Below, piece by piece: positions 36,584-47,084 of a stretch of 64,000 bases of DNA. Numbering within the stretch: position 1 is the stretch's first letter; every line of letters starts with the position of its first letter. The DNA comes from Variovorax sp. ZS18.2.2. Lineage in GTDB: Bacteria; Pseudomonadota; Gammaproteobacteria; Burkholderiales; Burkholderiaceae_C. Under the pieces are notes generated by a model, which had not been told where the DNA came from, ran no database searches, and saw nothing but the letters and a program-made list of their open reading frames with translations. The DNA lies in assembly GCF_024701975.1 (NCBI RefSeq), contig NZ_JANLNM010000013.1:1-64000 (forward strand), written 5' to 3'. The position numbers were made by a program, and so were the translations under genes.

Positions 36584-37630
36584 TCAGCCGGCCGCCTGGC
36601 CGAAACCTTCGAGCACGTTCACCGTGTTGACGCCCACTTCGGCCACCGCGTAACCGCCTTCGAACACGAACACCGTGGGTAACCCTGCGCGCGCGAGGTC
36701 TTCTCCCATGCGCAGGTAGTCGTCGCTCTTGAGCTTGAAGCCGGAGATCGGGTCGCCTTCGAAAGTGTCGACGCCGAGCGAGACCACGAGAGCGCCGGCC
36801 TTCACCTTCGCGATGCCGTCGAGCGCCGTCTTGAGCGCTGCGCGCCACGCCGTGAAGTCGGTGCCGCGCGGCAGCGGCAGGTTGTGGTTGAAGCCTTCGC
36901 CTTTGCCGGCGCCGCGCTCGTCGGCATGGCCGAGGTAGTACGGGTAGTCGGTGAACGGATCGCCGTGCAGGCTGGCAAAGTGCACGTCGCTGCGCTCGTA
37001 GAAGATGGCCTGCGTGCCGTTGCCGTGGTGGTAGTCCACATCGAGCACCGCCACGCGCTCGACGCCCGCATCGCGCAGCGCCTGCGCGGCCACGGCGGCG
37101 TTGTTGACGAAGCAGTAGCCGCCGAAGAAATCGACGCCCGCATGGTGGCCCGGAGGCCGCGTCAGCGCGAAGGCCGCGCGCTCGCCGCCGAGCACGCGCT
37201 GCGTCGCGGTCCAGGCGCACGCCGCACCCTGTCGCGCCGCGGCCCAGCTGCCGGCCGTGAGCGGCGTGCCCGCATCGAACGAGAACAGACCCATGCGCGC
37301 CGGAAAGCTCTGTGGCAGCACATCGGTGCGCATGCCGCGCGTGGGCCAGTACGACGGGAGGGCGTCACGCGACGCATTGGTTGGGTCGAGCGCCACCCAT
37401 TCGTCCCACGCACCGGCGATGAAGTCCAGGTAGCGCGGCGCGTGCACCTTCGCGAGCAGCGCATCGTCGAGCGCATCGGGCGCCTGCAGCGGGCCAAGGC
37501 CCCGGCGCTCCAGCTCATGCTTCACATGGTCGACGCGGGCCGGCACCTCGAAGCAAGGCACCAGCTCGCCACGGAACATTTCGACTTTGCCTTGATGCAG
37601 TGCGTGCTGGTCGTTGTAGATGGTGAGCAT
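36584..37630 (-). CDS. Histone-deacetylase-family protein, acetylpolyamine amidohydrolase-like
   Basis: 348 residues. Zinc-dependent deacetylase motifs are visible: RPPGHHAGVDFFGGYCFVNN (catalytic His pair), DVDYHHGNGTQ (Asp/His zinc ligands), SLGVDTFEGDP (second Asp) and FEGGYAV. The N-terminal HALHQGKVEMFRGELVP matches bacterial acetylpolyamine amidohydrolases, which remove acetyl groups from acetylputrescine and relatives. Ornithine cyclodeaminase is encoded 36 bases upstream on the same strand, and a guanidino/GABA operon lies nearby, so a polyamine role is likely. Confidence 0.8.
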   Translation of the reverse strand: MLTIYNDQHALHQGKVEMFRGELVPCFEVPARVDHVKHELERRGLGPLQAPDALDDALLAKVHAPRYLDFIAGAWDEWVALDPTNASRDALPSYWPTRGMRTDVLPQSFPARMGLFSFDAGTPLTAGSWAAARQGAACAWTATQRVLGGERAAFALTRPPGHHAGVDFFGGYCFVNNAAVAAQALRDAGVERVAVLDVDYHHGNGTQAIFYERSDVHFASLHGDPFTDYPYYLGHADERGAGKGEGFNHNLPLPRGTDFTAWRAALKTALDGIAKVKAGALVVSLGVDTFEGDPISGFKLKSDDYLRMGEDLARAGLPTVFVFEGGYAVAEVGVNTVNVLEGFGQAAG

Positions 37631-37666
37631 GAAGAAAAACAGGGTCGGCGTTGCAGATGCCGCCGA

Positions 37667-38716
37667 TCATGCCGCACGCCGCAGCACCGCCCGGCGCCTG
37701 CCGGACGCGGTGAGCCCGAACAGGTCCTTCGGGTCGTCGAGCTCGGGCACCAGCGCGATCTTCTGGCCGATGCCGCGCTCGATGGCGAGCTGGTGGATGT
37801 AGCGCAGCGCGGTGTAGTCCTCCAGCGCGAAGCCGACCGAGTCGAACACCGTGACCTGCTCGGCGGTCTCGCGCCCGGGCACTTCGCCGAGCAGCACCTT
37901 CCACAGTTCGTACACCGGGAAGTCGGCCGCCAGTTGCTGGATCTCGCCTTCGACGCGGGTCTGTGCCTCGTACTCGACGAACACGCGCGCGCGGCGCAGC
38001 ACGTCGGGGTGCAGCTCGGTCTTGCCGGGCGAATCGCCGCCGACCGCGTTGATGTGCATGCCGGGCTCGATCATCTCGGGCGTGAGCACGGTCGCGCGGC
38101 CCTGGTAGGCGGTGACGGTGGTGACGATGTCCGCGCCGCGCACCGCCTCGGCCACGGAGCGGGCGCGCACGATTTCCAGCGGCGTGCAGGCCGAGAGGTG
38201 CCGCACCAGCTTGTCGGTGGCGTGCGGGTCGGTGTCGAACACGCGCACTTCCTCGATGCCCAGCAGCGCGTGGAAGGCCAGCGCCTGGAACTCGCTCTGC
38301 GAGCCGTTGCCGATCAATGCGAGGCTGCGCGAGTCGGGCCGCGCCAGGGCCTGCGCCGCCATCGCCGAGGTAGCGGCGGTGCGCAGCGCGGTGGTGAGGG
38401 TGAGTTCGGACAGCAGCACCGGATAGCCGGTGTCGACCTCGGCCAGCACACCGAAGGCCATGACCGTCGGCAGCCCGACCGAGGTGTTGTGCGGATGCCC
38501 GTTGACGTACTTGAAGGCGTAGGCGCCGTCGTCGGCCACCGGCATCAACTCGATCACGCCGAGGTGCGAATGGCTCGCGACGCGCGCCTTCTTGTCGAAC
38601 TCGCGCCAACGCAAAAAATCGTCGCGCAGCGCGTCGGCCAGCGCCTCGAGGAATTGCGGCACTCCTGTTTCATCCACCAGGCGAACCAGGCTGTGAACAT
38701 CGATGAAGCGGGTCAT
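37667..38716 (-). CDS. Ornithine cyclodeaminase-family protein
   Basis: 349 residues. The catalytic block AVGGDSPGKTELHPDVL matches the ornithine cyclodeaminase signature with its key Asp. The usual Cys after that Asp is Ser here. NAD site: LALIGNGSQSEFQALAF. Substrate side: YVNGHPHNTSVGLPTVMAFG. The enzyme converts L-ornithine to L-proline and ammonia. AAGGAG precedes the ATG at 38716; the nine-residue extension upstream is not needed. The length and C-terminal extension fit OCD rather than mu-crystallin-like relatives. Confidence 0.85.
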   Translation of the reverse strand: MTRFIDVHSLVRLVDETGVPQFLEALADALRDDFLRWREFDKKARVASHSHLGVIELMPVADDGAYAFKYVNGHPHNTSVGLPTVMAFGVLAEVDTGYPVLLSELTLTTALRTAATSAMAAQALARPDSRSLALIGNGSQSEFQALAFHALLGIEEVRVFDTDPHATDKLVRHLSACTPLEIVRARSVAEAVRGADIVTTVTAYQGRATVLTPEMIEPGMHINAVGGDSPGKTELHPDVLRRARVFVEYEAQTRVEGEIQQLAADFPVYELWKVLLGEVPGRETAEQVTVFDSVGFALEDYTALRYIHQLAIERGIGQKIALVPELDDPKDLFGLTASGRRRAVLRRAA

Positions 38717-38850
38717 GACATGGCTCCTTGCGTAGCCCGGCACGGCGCTTCATCCCCTCGCATGTTGACTCCACCATGGCTGATTCAGGATGCGCCTGCG
38801 CCAAGGGTTCGATCATTCTGCGCCTGCTCGCAACTTCTTGCGAGCCCCCT

Positions 38851-40263
38851 TCAGTCGTACCTGCGCTCTTCCTCGATGCTGCGCTCCAGAAAACGCCAGA
38901 GCCGCTCGTCTTCGCTGAAGGCCACGTTGAAGCGCAGCCAGCCGGTGGGGCGCGGATTGACCAGGAACAGCTGGCCCGGGCCGAGCATGATGCCCTCCGT
39001 TGCGGCGCGCTTCGAGAGCTCGGCACTGTCGGCAATGTCCGGGTGCCGGGCCCACAGGTACATGCCGGCCGCGGCTTCGTGGAAGAGCTCGAAGCCCAGC
39101 CCGTTCAGCCGCCTTGCGACGCCGCCTTGCGCCTGCGCAAGGCGGTCGCGCAGGGCCTTCAGATGCTTGCGCCAGCGACCGTCGGTCACGGTGCTGAAGG
39201 CCAGGCGCTCGGTGATGTCGGACGAGGTGAGGCCCGAGACCATCTTGAGCTGCGCCAGGTCTTCGAGCAGCTCGGGCTGCGCAACCACAAAACCGACGCG
39301 GATGTTCGGCGAGATGGTCTTGGAGTAGCTGCTGACGTAGACCACGCGGCGCAGTTGTCCCAGGCTTGCGAGCGAGGGCCGCATCGACGCATCCATCTCG
39401 GCATAGATGTCGTTCTCGACCAGCGTGAAATCGTGCAGTTGCGCCAGCTGGAGCAACTGCACCAGTTGCGGCAGCGAGGCCATCGAGCAGGTAGGGCTCT
39501 GCAGCCGGGGCTGGGTGAAGAAGGCCTTGGGCCGGTGCGATGCGAGCAGCGCCTCGAGCGCCGGCATGTCGTAGCCCGAAGGAATGCGCGGCACGCCGAT
39601 GATCTCCACGCCCAGGAAGCGCAGCATGAACATCAGGTTCGGATAGCCCGGGTCGTCCACCAGCACCGAATCGCCCGGCTTGAGCAGGCGGCGCGCGACC
39701 AGGTCCAGCGCCTGGCTCGATCCCTGGGTCAGCAGGACCTGGCCGGCTTCGACCACGATCTGCTGCTCCGACAGCGCCTCGGCCGTCGCCATGCGCAGCG
39801 CCATGTGGCCGAAGGGCAGGCCGTAGCCGCCGATGTCGGCGCCTTCGGAGGCCAGGTGGCGCAGGCTCCGGCGCATGCCGTCCTCGAACAGCCAGTCGTG
39901 CGGCAGCCAGCCGCAGCCGGGCTTGAGCGGGAGGTTGCGGTTCTCGAAGATCTGCTGCAGGTACCAGCGGGCATCGAAGCGGGGGTCCGGCCGCGGTGCG
40001 CTGGCCGCGCCTGCGCTGCTGTCTTCGCTGCGCCGCTTGACGAAGAAACCCGCGTTGGCGCGCGAGACCAGCAGGCCCTGGGCCACCAGCCGGTCGTAGG
40101 CCTCGACCACCGTGAAAACACTGACGCCGTGCGCTGCGGCAAAGGCGCGGATCGACGGCAACTTGCTGTCGGCCTTGAGCTTCTGGGCGCCGATCAGACC
40201 GCGCAGCCCTTCCACGATCTGGCTCACCAGCGGCGTCGGCTGTTCGGGGCGAAGAATGAGCAT
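38851..40263 (-). CDS. MocR-family transcriptional regulator (GntR helix-turn-helix plus aminotransferase fold)
   Basis: 470 residues. The winged helix-turn-helix occupies residues 1-75 (KLPSIRAFAAAHGVSVFTVV). A fold-type I aminotransferase domain follows, with the PLP-lysine region SSYSKTISPNIRVG and YPNLMFMLRFLGVEIIG. MocR regulators such as GabR sense amino-group compounds through PLP. It is divergent from the GABA/guanidino operon with a 164-base gap containing repeated motifs, so it most probably controls that operon. Confidence 0.87.
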   Translation of the reverse strand: MLILRPEQPTPLVSQIVEGLRGLIGAQKLKADSKLPSIRAFAAAHGVSVFTVVEAYDRLVAQGLLVSRANAGFFVKRRSEDSSAGAASAPRPDPRFDARWYLQQIFENRNLPLKPGCGWLPHDWLFEDGMRRSLRHLASEGADIGGYGLPFGHMALRMATAEALSEQQIVVEAGQVLLTQGSSQALDLVARRLLKPGDSVLVDDPGYPNLMFMLRFLGVEIIGVPRIPSGYDMPALEALLASHRPKAFFTQPRLQSPTCSMASLPQLVQLLQLAQLHDFTLVENDIYAEMDASMRPSLASLGQLRRVVYVSSYSKTISPNIRVGFVVAQPELLEDLAQLKMVSGLTSSDITERLAFSTVTDGRWRKHLKALRDRLAQAQGGVARRLNGLGFELFHEAAAGMYLWARHPDIADSAELSKRAATEGIMLGPGQLFLVNPRPTGWLRFNVAFSEDERLWRFLERSIEEERRYD

Positions 40264-40310
40264 CGGGGGGCGTCTGCGGCCGTCCGGCCTGCACCATATT
40301 GAGGAAAGTG

Positions 40311-40363
40311 TGTACAGGATACAAGACCAGTACAGTCCCGCCGGCGATCACTTCCGGTGTACA
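40311..40363. promoter_or_regulatory. Repeated GTACAG/TGTACA motifs, candidate MocR binding region
   Basis: GTACAG occurs at 40312-40317 and again at 40330-40335, as a direct repeat 18 bases apart. The palindrome TGTACA occurs at 40311-40316 and 40358-40363. MocR/GabR proteins typically bind direct repeats in the divergent promoter, so this arrangement fits. The binding itself is inference. Confidence 0.45.
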
Positions 40364-40427
40364 TGGCTGGATCGATTCGCGCGACCTAGAGTGCCGGCAT
40401 TCCTTCTTCCATGCACAGGTCGTACCC

Positions 40428-41720
40428 ATGAAACGCGAACCCCACCTCAGCAATGCCGCCCTCATGGCGCGCCGCAGCGCGGCCGTCGCACGCGGCGTCG
40501 GGCAGGCCCACGAAATCTTCGTCAGCCGGGCCGCCAACGCCGAACTGTGGGACGTGGAGGGCCGCCGCTACATCGATTTCGCCGGCGGCATCGCGGTGCT
40601 CAACACCGGCCATTGCCACCCGGAAATCAGTGCGGCCGTGAAGGCGCAGGTCGATCTCTACTCGCACACCTGCTTCCAGGTGGTGGCCTACGAGTCCTAC
40701 GTGGAGCTGGCCGAGCGCCTGAACGCGCTGGCGCCAGGCAACTTCGCGAAGAAGTCGATCTTCCTGAGCACCGGCGCCGAGGCGGTCGAGAACGCGGTGA
40801 AGATCGCCCGCGCCCACACCCGGCGCCCCGGCGTCATTGCCTTCAACGGCGGCTACCACGGCCGCACGATGATGACGCTGGGCCTGACCGGCAAGGTGGC
40901 CCCCTACAAGATCGGCTTCGGCCCCTTTCCGGGCGAGGTGTTCCATGCGCTCTACCCGAATGCGCTGCACGGCGTGAGCGTGGACGATGCGCTGCATTCG
41001 GTCGAGCTGCTGTTCAAGAACGACATCGAACCCGAACGCGTGGCCGCCTTCATCCTGGAGCCGGTGCAGGGCGAGGGCGGCTTCTACGTGGCACCCAACG
41101 ACTTCGTCGAGGGCCTGCGCGCGCTGGCGGACCGCCACGGCATCCTGATCATTGCCGACGAGGTGCAGACCGGCGCGGGCCGCACCGGCACCTGGTTCGC
41201 CAGCGAGCAATGGCCCGTGGCGCCCGACCTGATCACCACCGCCAAGTCGATGGCGGGCGGCTTCCCGATCTCCGGCGTGGTGGGCCGCGCCGAGGTGATG
41301 GACGCTCCCGCGCCCGGCGGCCTGGGCGGCACCTATGCCGGCAGCCCCATCGGTTGCGCCGCGGCGCTGGCGGTGCTCAAGGTGTTCGACGAAGAGCAGT
41401 TGCTGGCCCGCAGCCGCGCCATGGGCGAGCGGCTCACGGCAGGCCTCTGCCGCATCGCGGCCGACGTGCCGGCCATCGGCGATGTGCGGGGGCTCGGCGC
41501 CATGGTGGCCATCGAGCTGTTCGAAGAAGGCGACACCGCGCGGCCCGATGCCGCGCTGACCCGCCAGGTGGTCGCGGAGGCGGCGCGGCGCGGGTTGATC
41601 CTGCTGTCATGCGGAACCTACGGCAATGTCATTCGCGTGCTGGTGCCGCTGACGGCATCCGACTTGCTTGTGGACGAAGGCCTGGCGCTTCTCGCGGACA
41701 GCTTCGCCGCACTGCGCTGA
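40428..41720 (+). CDS. gabT: Class III aminotransferase, probable 4-aminobutyrate transaminase
   Basis: 430 residues. GabT-like marks: VWDVEGRRYIDFAGGIAV-type opening (ELWDVEGRRYIDFAGGIAV), LSTGAEAVENAVKIAR, NGGYHGRTMMTLGLTGK, EPVQGEGGFYVAP, IIADEVQTGAGRTGTWF, and the PLP-binding Lys in TTAKSMAGGFP. It moves the amino group of GABA to 2-oxoglutarate, giving succinate semialdehyde, which GabD at the end of the operon would oxidise. The start at 40428 is chosen because it gives the normal N-terminus; the upstream extension crosses the regulatory region. Confidence 0.83.
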   Translation: MKREPHLSNAALMARRSAAVARGVGQAHEIFVSRAANAELWDVEGRRYIDFAGGIAVLNTGHCHPEISAAVKAQVDLYSHTCFQVVAYESYVELAERLNALAPGNFAKKSIFLSTGAEAVENAVKIARAHTRRPGVIAFNGGYHGRTMMTLGLTGKVAPYKIGFGPFPGEVFHALYPNALHGVSVDDALHSVELLFKNDIEPERVAAFILEPVQGEGGFYVAPNDFVEGLRALADRHGILIIADEVQTGAGRTGTWFASEQWPVAPDLITTAKSMAGGFPISGVVGRAEVMDAPAPGGLGGTYAGSPIGCAAALAVLKVFDEEQLLARSRAMGERLTAGLCRIAADVPAIGDVRGLGAMVAIELFEEGDTARPDAALTRQVVAEAARRGLILLSCGTYGNVIRVLVPLTASDLLVDEGLALLADSFAALR

Positions 41721-41747
41721 TCGACCGATCTCTTTCTGAAATCCTCC

Positions 41748-42851
<1,104 letters not shown>

Positions 42852-42922
42852 ACCCGGCCCCGTTGTTCCCTCCCTTCCCTCCCGTTTTCTTCTTTCCTTT
42901 CATCACCCCGAAAGACTTCTCC

Positions 42923-43951
42923 ATGAAAAAGACCCTCCTCGCCTGCACCGTCGCCGTCAGCTTCGCGCTGCCGGCCTTCGCCCAGCAGCAGCTCACCGTG
43001 GTCAACTTCGGCGGTGCCAACGCCAATGCCCAGAAGAAGGCGTACTACGAGCCCTACGAGAAGGCCGGCACCAAGATCATCCCGGTCGAATACAACGGCG
43101 AACAGGCCAAGATCAAGGCCATGGTCGAGACGAAGAAGGTCACCTGGGACGTGGTCGAGGTCGAGTCGCCCGATGTGGCGCGCGGCTGCGACGAGGGCCT
43201 GTTCGAGAAGCTCGACTATTCCAAGATCGGCAACAAGGCCGACTTCCTTCCCGCCGCGATCACCGACTGCGGCGTCGGCCTCTTCGTGTGGTCCACCGTC
43301 ATGGCCTACAACGGCGAGAAGCTCAAGACCGCGCCCAGCAGCTGGGCCGACTTCTGGGACGTGAAGAAGATCCCCGGCAAGCGCGGCATGCGCAAGGGCG
43401 CGCGCTACAACCTGGAGTTCGCGCTCATGGCCGACGGCGTGAAGCCGGCCGATGTCTACAAGGTGCTCGCCACCAAGGACGGCGCCGACCGCGCCTTCAA
43501 GAAGCTCACCGAGCTCAAGCCCAACATCCAGTGGTGGGAGGCCGGTGCGCAGCCGCCGCAGTTCCTGGTGGCCGGCGACGTGGTGCTGACCACCGTGTAC
43601 AACGGCCGCATCGACGCGGCCAACCGCGAAGGCCGCGACCTCAAGATCTACTGGCCGGGCGGCATCTACGACCTGGACTACCTGGTGATTCCGAAGGGCG
43701 CGCCGAACAAGGAGGCTTCGCTCAAGTACATCCAGTTCGCGATGCAGCCGGCCAACCAGGCGGTCTATGCCCAGAACATCGCCTACGGCCCCGCCAACAC
43801 CAAGGCGCTGGCTTCGCTCAGCAGCAAGGTGCTGGCCGACCTGCCGACCTCGGCGACCAACGCCAAGGACTCGCTGCAGTTCAACGTCGGCTTCTGGGCC
43901 GACCAAGGCGAGGCGCTCGAGAAGCGCTTTGCATCCTGGGCCACGCAGTAA
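42923..43951 (+). CDS. Polyamine-type ABC transporter periplasmic binding protein (PotD-like)
   Basis: 342 residues. Signal peptide MKKTLLACTVAVSFALPAFA, then QQQLTVVNFGGANANAQKKA. The type II binding-protein fold is shown by KVTWDVVEVESPDVARGCDEG, SWADFWDVKKIPGKRGMRKG and WWEAGAQPPQFLVAGDV. Tryptophan- and acid-rich ligand-site residues suit cationic ligands, but exact specificity is unclear. Confidence 0.84.
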   Translation: MKKTLLACTVAVSFALPAFAQQQLTVVNFGGANANAQKKAYYEPYEKAGTKIIPVEYNGEQAKIKAMVETKKVTWDVVEVESPDVARGCDEGLFEKLDYSKIGNKADFLPAAITDCGVGLFVWSTVMAYNGEKLKTAPSSWADFWDVKKIPGKRGMRKGARYNLEFALMADGVKPADVYKVLATKDGADRAFKKLTELKPNIQWWEAGAQPPQFLVAGDVVLTTVYNGRIDAANREGRDLKIYWPGGIYDLDYLVIPKGAPNKEASLKYIQFAMQPANQAVYAQNIAYGPANTKALASLSSKVLADLPTSATNAKDSLQFNVGFWADQGEALEKRFASWATQ

Positions 43952-43969
43952 GCGGGCAGGCAAGAGGCC

Positions 43970-45226
43970 ATGCACGCGGCAACGACTGCCCCCCTCGGTT
44001 CGGCAGAGGCGCCACCCGGCGAGCTACGGCGTGCGCTGGCACGCGCCGACGCCCGCCGCAAGTGGCGCGCCTTCGCGCTCACGGTGCCGCTGCTGGTGTT
44101 CCTGCTGCTCACGCTGCTGGTGCCCATCGTGGCGCTGCTGCAGCGCGCGGTCGAGAACCCCGAGGTGGCCAACGCGCTGCCGCGCACCGTGCGCGCGCTC
44201 GACGGATGGAACCGCAAGGAGGCGCCCGCGCCGGCGGCCTATGCCGCCATTGCGGCCGACCTCGGCCAGCTGCCCGACAGCTCCGACGCGGGCGCCCTGG
44301 CGCGCCGCCTCAACACCGAGATCGCGGGCGCCCGCTCGCTCGTGATGGGCACCTTCCGGGCGCTGCCCATCGCCGGCACGCCGGAAGAAATCAAGGCGCG
44401 CATGCTGGCAATCGATCCGCGCTGGGGCGAAGCGCCGTACTGGCAGGCGATTGCCAAGAACGGCTCGCGCTGGACGCCCGACTACCTGCTCGCCTCGGTC
44501 GACCTGCGGCGCGACGTGGCCGGCGACGTGGAGCGCATGCCCGCCGACCAGCGCGCGTTCGCCGGCATCCTGCTGCGCACCTTCCAGATCAGCGCCGTCG
44601 TCACCTTCTTCTGCCTGCTGCTGGCCTATCCGCTGGCCTGGTGGCTGTCGACGCTGCCGGCGCGCAAGGCCAACGTGCTGATGATCCTGGTGCTGGTGCC
44701 GTTCTGGACGTCCATCCTGGTGCGCGTGGCGGCGTGGATCGTGCTGCTGCAATCCGAGGGGCTGGTCAACCGCGGCCTCATGGGCATCGGCCTCATCGAC
44801 CATCCGCTGGCGCTGCTGTTCAACCGCACCGGCGTGATCATCGCGATGGTGCACATCCTGCTGCCCTTCATGATCCTGCCGCTCTACAGCGTGATGAAGA
44901 GCGTGCCGCCCACCTACCTGCGCGCGGCCGTCTCGCTGGGCAGTTCGCCGCTGGCGGCGTTCTTCCGCGTCTACGTGCCGCAGACCTATCCGGGCATCGG
45001 CGCGGGTGCGCTGCTGGTCTTCATCCTGGCCATCGGCTACTACGTCACGCCGGCGCTCCTGGGCGGCGCGGACGACCAGATGCTGAGCTACTACATCGCG
45101 CGCTACACCAACGTGGAAGTCAACTGGGGCATGGCCTGCGCGCTGGGCACCGTGCTGCTGGTCGCCACGCTGCTGCTGTATGCCGTGTACCGCCGCATCG
45201 GCAAGGCCGAACTGAGCCTCGGCTGA
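43970..45226 (+). CDS. Polyamine-type ABC permease (PotB-like) with a large first periplasmic domain
   Basis: 418 residues, longer than typical PotB (about 280). About 150 residues (55-200) sit between the first membrane span and the core, including NRKEAPAPAAYAAIAADLG. The core carries the permease EAA loop around LRAAVSLGSSPLAAFFRVYVPQ, and helices ILVRVAAWIVLLQSEGLVN and YYVTPALLGG. It pairs with the PotC-like permease encoded 30 bases downstream. Confidence 0.84.
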   Translation: MHAATTAPLGSAEAPPGELRRALARADARRKWRAFALTVPLLVFLLLTLLVPIVALLQRAVENPEVANALPRTVRALDGWNRKEAPAPAAYAAIAADLGQLPDSSDAGALARRLNTEIAGARSLVMGTFRALPIAGTPEEIKARMLAIDPRWGEAPYWQAIAKNGSRWTPDYLLASVDLRRDVAGDVERMPADQRAFAGILLRTFQISAVVTFFCLLLAYPLAWWLSTLPARKANVLMILVLVPFWTSILVRVAAWIVLLQSEGLVNRGLMGIGLIDHPLALLFNRTGVIIAMVHILLPFMILPLYSVMKSVPPTYLRAAVSLGSSPLAAFFRVYVPQTYPGIGAGALLVFILAIGYYVTPALLGGADDQMLSYYIARYTNVEVNWGMACALGTVLLVATLLLYAVYRRIGKAELSLG

Positions 45227-45256
45227 ACCGCACGACAGCACGAAAGACACACACGC

Positions 45257-46075
45257 ATGTTCAAGCTCCCTCACTTCCCGGCCTACGCCACCTTCGCCGA
45301 CAAGCTCGGCTGGTGGGCGGTGCGCGCGGGCTGCGTCGCGGTGCTGGCCTTTCTGCTGGCGCCCATCCTGGTGGTGATTCCGCTGTCGTTCTCCGACAGC
45401 TCGTTCCTGGCCTATCCGATTCCCGGCTGGTCGCTGCGCTGGTACCGCAACCTCTTCGAGTCGCCCGAGTGGGCGCGCGCGGCGCGCAACAGCTTCATCG
45501 TCGCGCCGGCCGCCACGGTGCTGGCCACCGTGCTGGGCACGCTCGCGGCGGTGGGGCTGTCGCGCACGAGCTTCGCCTTCAAGGGCCTGCTCATGAGCGT
45601 GCTGATCTCGCCGATGGTGGTGCCCATCGTGGTGGTGGGCGTCGCCACGTACCTCTACTTCGCGCCCATCGGCCTGGCCGACACCTACTTCGGTCTGATC
45701 GTGGTGCATGCCGCGCTGGGCGCACCGTTCGTGCTGACCACCGTGCTGGCCACGCTGGCCGGCTTCAACCAGAACCTGGTGCGCGCATCGCTGAGCCTGG
45801 GCGAAACGCCGTTCAGGACCTTCATGCGCATCACGCTGCCGGTGATTGCGCCGGGCGTGATCTCGGGTGCGCTGTTCGCCTTTGCCACCTCGTTCGACGA
45901 AGTGGTGGTCACGCTGTTCCTCGCGGGGCCCGACCAGGTCACGCTGCCGCGTCAGATGTTCACCGGCATCCGCGAGAACATCTCGCCCACCATCGCCGCG
46001 GTTGCGACGCTGCTGATCGTCTTCACCACCACGCTGCTGCTCGCGCTCGAATGGTTGCGCGGCCGGCGGCGCTGA
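45257..46075 (+). CDS. Polyamine-type ABC permease (PotC-like)
   Basis: 272 residues, about six spans. FSDSSFLAYPIPGWSLRWYR near residue 50 and the EAA loop VRASLSLGETPFRTFMRITLP are typical PotC features. SFDEVVVTLFLAGPDQVTLP is the usual C-terminal block. It forms the channel with the PotB-like subunit. Confidence 0.87.
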   Translation: MFKLPHFPAYATFADKLGWWAVRAGCVAVLAFLLAPILVVIPLSFSDSSFLAYPIPGWSLRWYRNLFESPEWARAARNSFIVAPAATVLATVLGTLAAVGLSRTSFAFKGLLMSVLISPMVVPIVVVGVATYLYFAPIGLADTYFGLIVVHAALGAPFVLTTVLATLAGFNQNLVRASLSLGETPFRTFMRITLPVIAPGVISGALFAFATSFDEVVVTLFLAGPDQVTLPRQMFTGIRENISPTIAAVATLLIVFTTTLLLALEWLRGRRR

Positions 46076-46090
46076 ACCGCCTTGCCTGCA

Positions 46091-47047
46091 ATGCCCACGA
46101 CCACCCCGAACCAGCCGCTCGGCGGCAACACGATGCCGCGCTTCGCCGGCCCCGGCACGATGATGCGGCTGCCGGCCGCAACCTCCCCCGAGGGCCTCGA
46201 CGCCGCGTTCATCGGCGTGCCGCTGGACATCGGCACCTCCAACCGGCCGGGCGCGCGCTTCGGGCCACGCCAGATCCGCGCCGAGTCGGCGCTGCTGCGC
46301 CCCTACAACATGGCCACCGGCGCCGCGCCTTTCGACCGGCTGAACGTGGCCGACCTGGGCGACGTGCCGATCAACACCTACTCGCTCGAGAAATCGGTCG
46401 ACATCGTCTCGGCCTTCTACGACACGGTGCTGGCCGCCGGCTGCACGCCGCTGACGCTCGGCGGCGACCACACCATCGCGCTGCCGATCCTGCGTGCGGT
46501 GGCACGCAGGCATGGCCCGGTGGCGCTGGTGCACGTAGATGCCCATGCGGACGTGAACGACGACATGTTCGGAGAGCGCATCGCCCACGGCACACCATTC
46601 CGGCGCGCGGTCGAAGAAGGCCTGCTGGCCTGCGACAAGGTCTGGCAGATCGGCCTGCGCGGCACCGGCTATGCGGCGGACGATTTCGACTGGCCGCGCG
46701 AACAGGGCTTCACCGTGGTGCAGGCGCACGAGGTCTGGTACCGGTCGCTCGCGCCGCTGATGGCGCAAGTGCGCGAGCGCATCGGGCCCACGCACCCGGT
46801 CTACATCAGCTTCGACATCGACGGCATCGATCCCTCGTTCGCCGGCGGCACCGGAACGCCCGAGATCGGTGGGCTCACCGTGCCGCAGGCGCTGGAGATC
46901 GTGCGCGGCTGCCGCGGCCTGAACGTGGTGGGCGCCGACCTGGTGGAGGTCAGCCCGCCTTACGACACGAGCGGAAACACCGCACTGCTCGGCGCCAACC
47001 TGCTCTACGAAATGCTGTGCGTGCTTCCCGGCGTGCCCTTTCGCTGA
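46091..47047 (+). CDS. Ureohydrolase, probable guanidinobutyrase
   Basis: 318 residues, arginase/agmatinase family. The dimanganese ligands are in LGGDHTIALP, VHVDAHADVND and SFDIDGIDPSF. The N-terminus NQPLGGNTMPRFAGPGTMMR, GVPLDIGTSNRPGARFGPRQ and NMATGAAPFD match the Pseudomonas guanidinobutyrase GbuA that I recall better than agmatinase SpeB. The reaction would be 4-guanidinobutyrate to GABA and urea, feeding gabT and gabD in the same operon. Agmatinase or guanidinopropionase activity cannot be excluded. The start at 46091 is preferred over a TTG at 46082. Confidence 0.8.
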   Translation: MPTTTPNQPLGGNTMPRFAGPGTMMRLPAATSPEGLDAAFIGVPLDIGTSNRPGARFGPRQIRAESALLRPYNMATGAAPFDRLNVADLGDVPINTYSLEKSVDIVSAFYDTVLAAGCTPLTLGGDHTIALPILRAVARRHGPVALVHVDAHADVNDDMFGERIAHGTPFRRAVEEGLLACDKVWQIGLRGTGYAADDFDWPREQGFTVVQAHEVWYRSLAPLMAQVRERIGPTHPVYISFDIDGIDPSFAGGTGTPEIGGLTVPQALEIVRGCRGLNVVGADLVEVSPPYDTSGNTALLGANLLYEMLCVLPGVPFR

Positions 47048-47084
47048 CACCGGCGACCCACTCCTTGCTAGACAACACGACACC

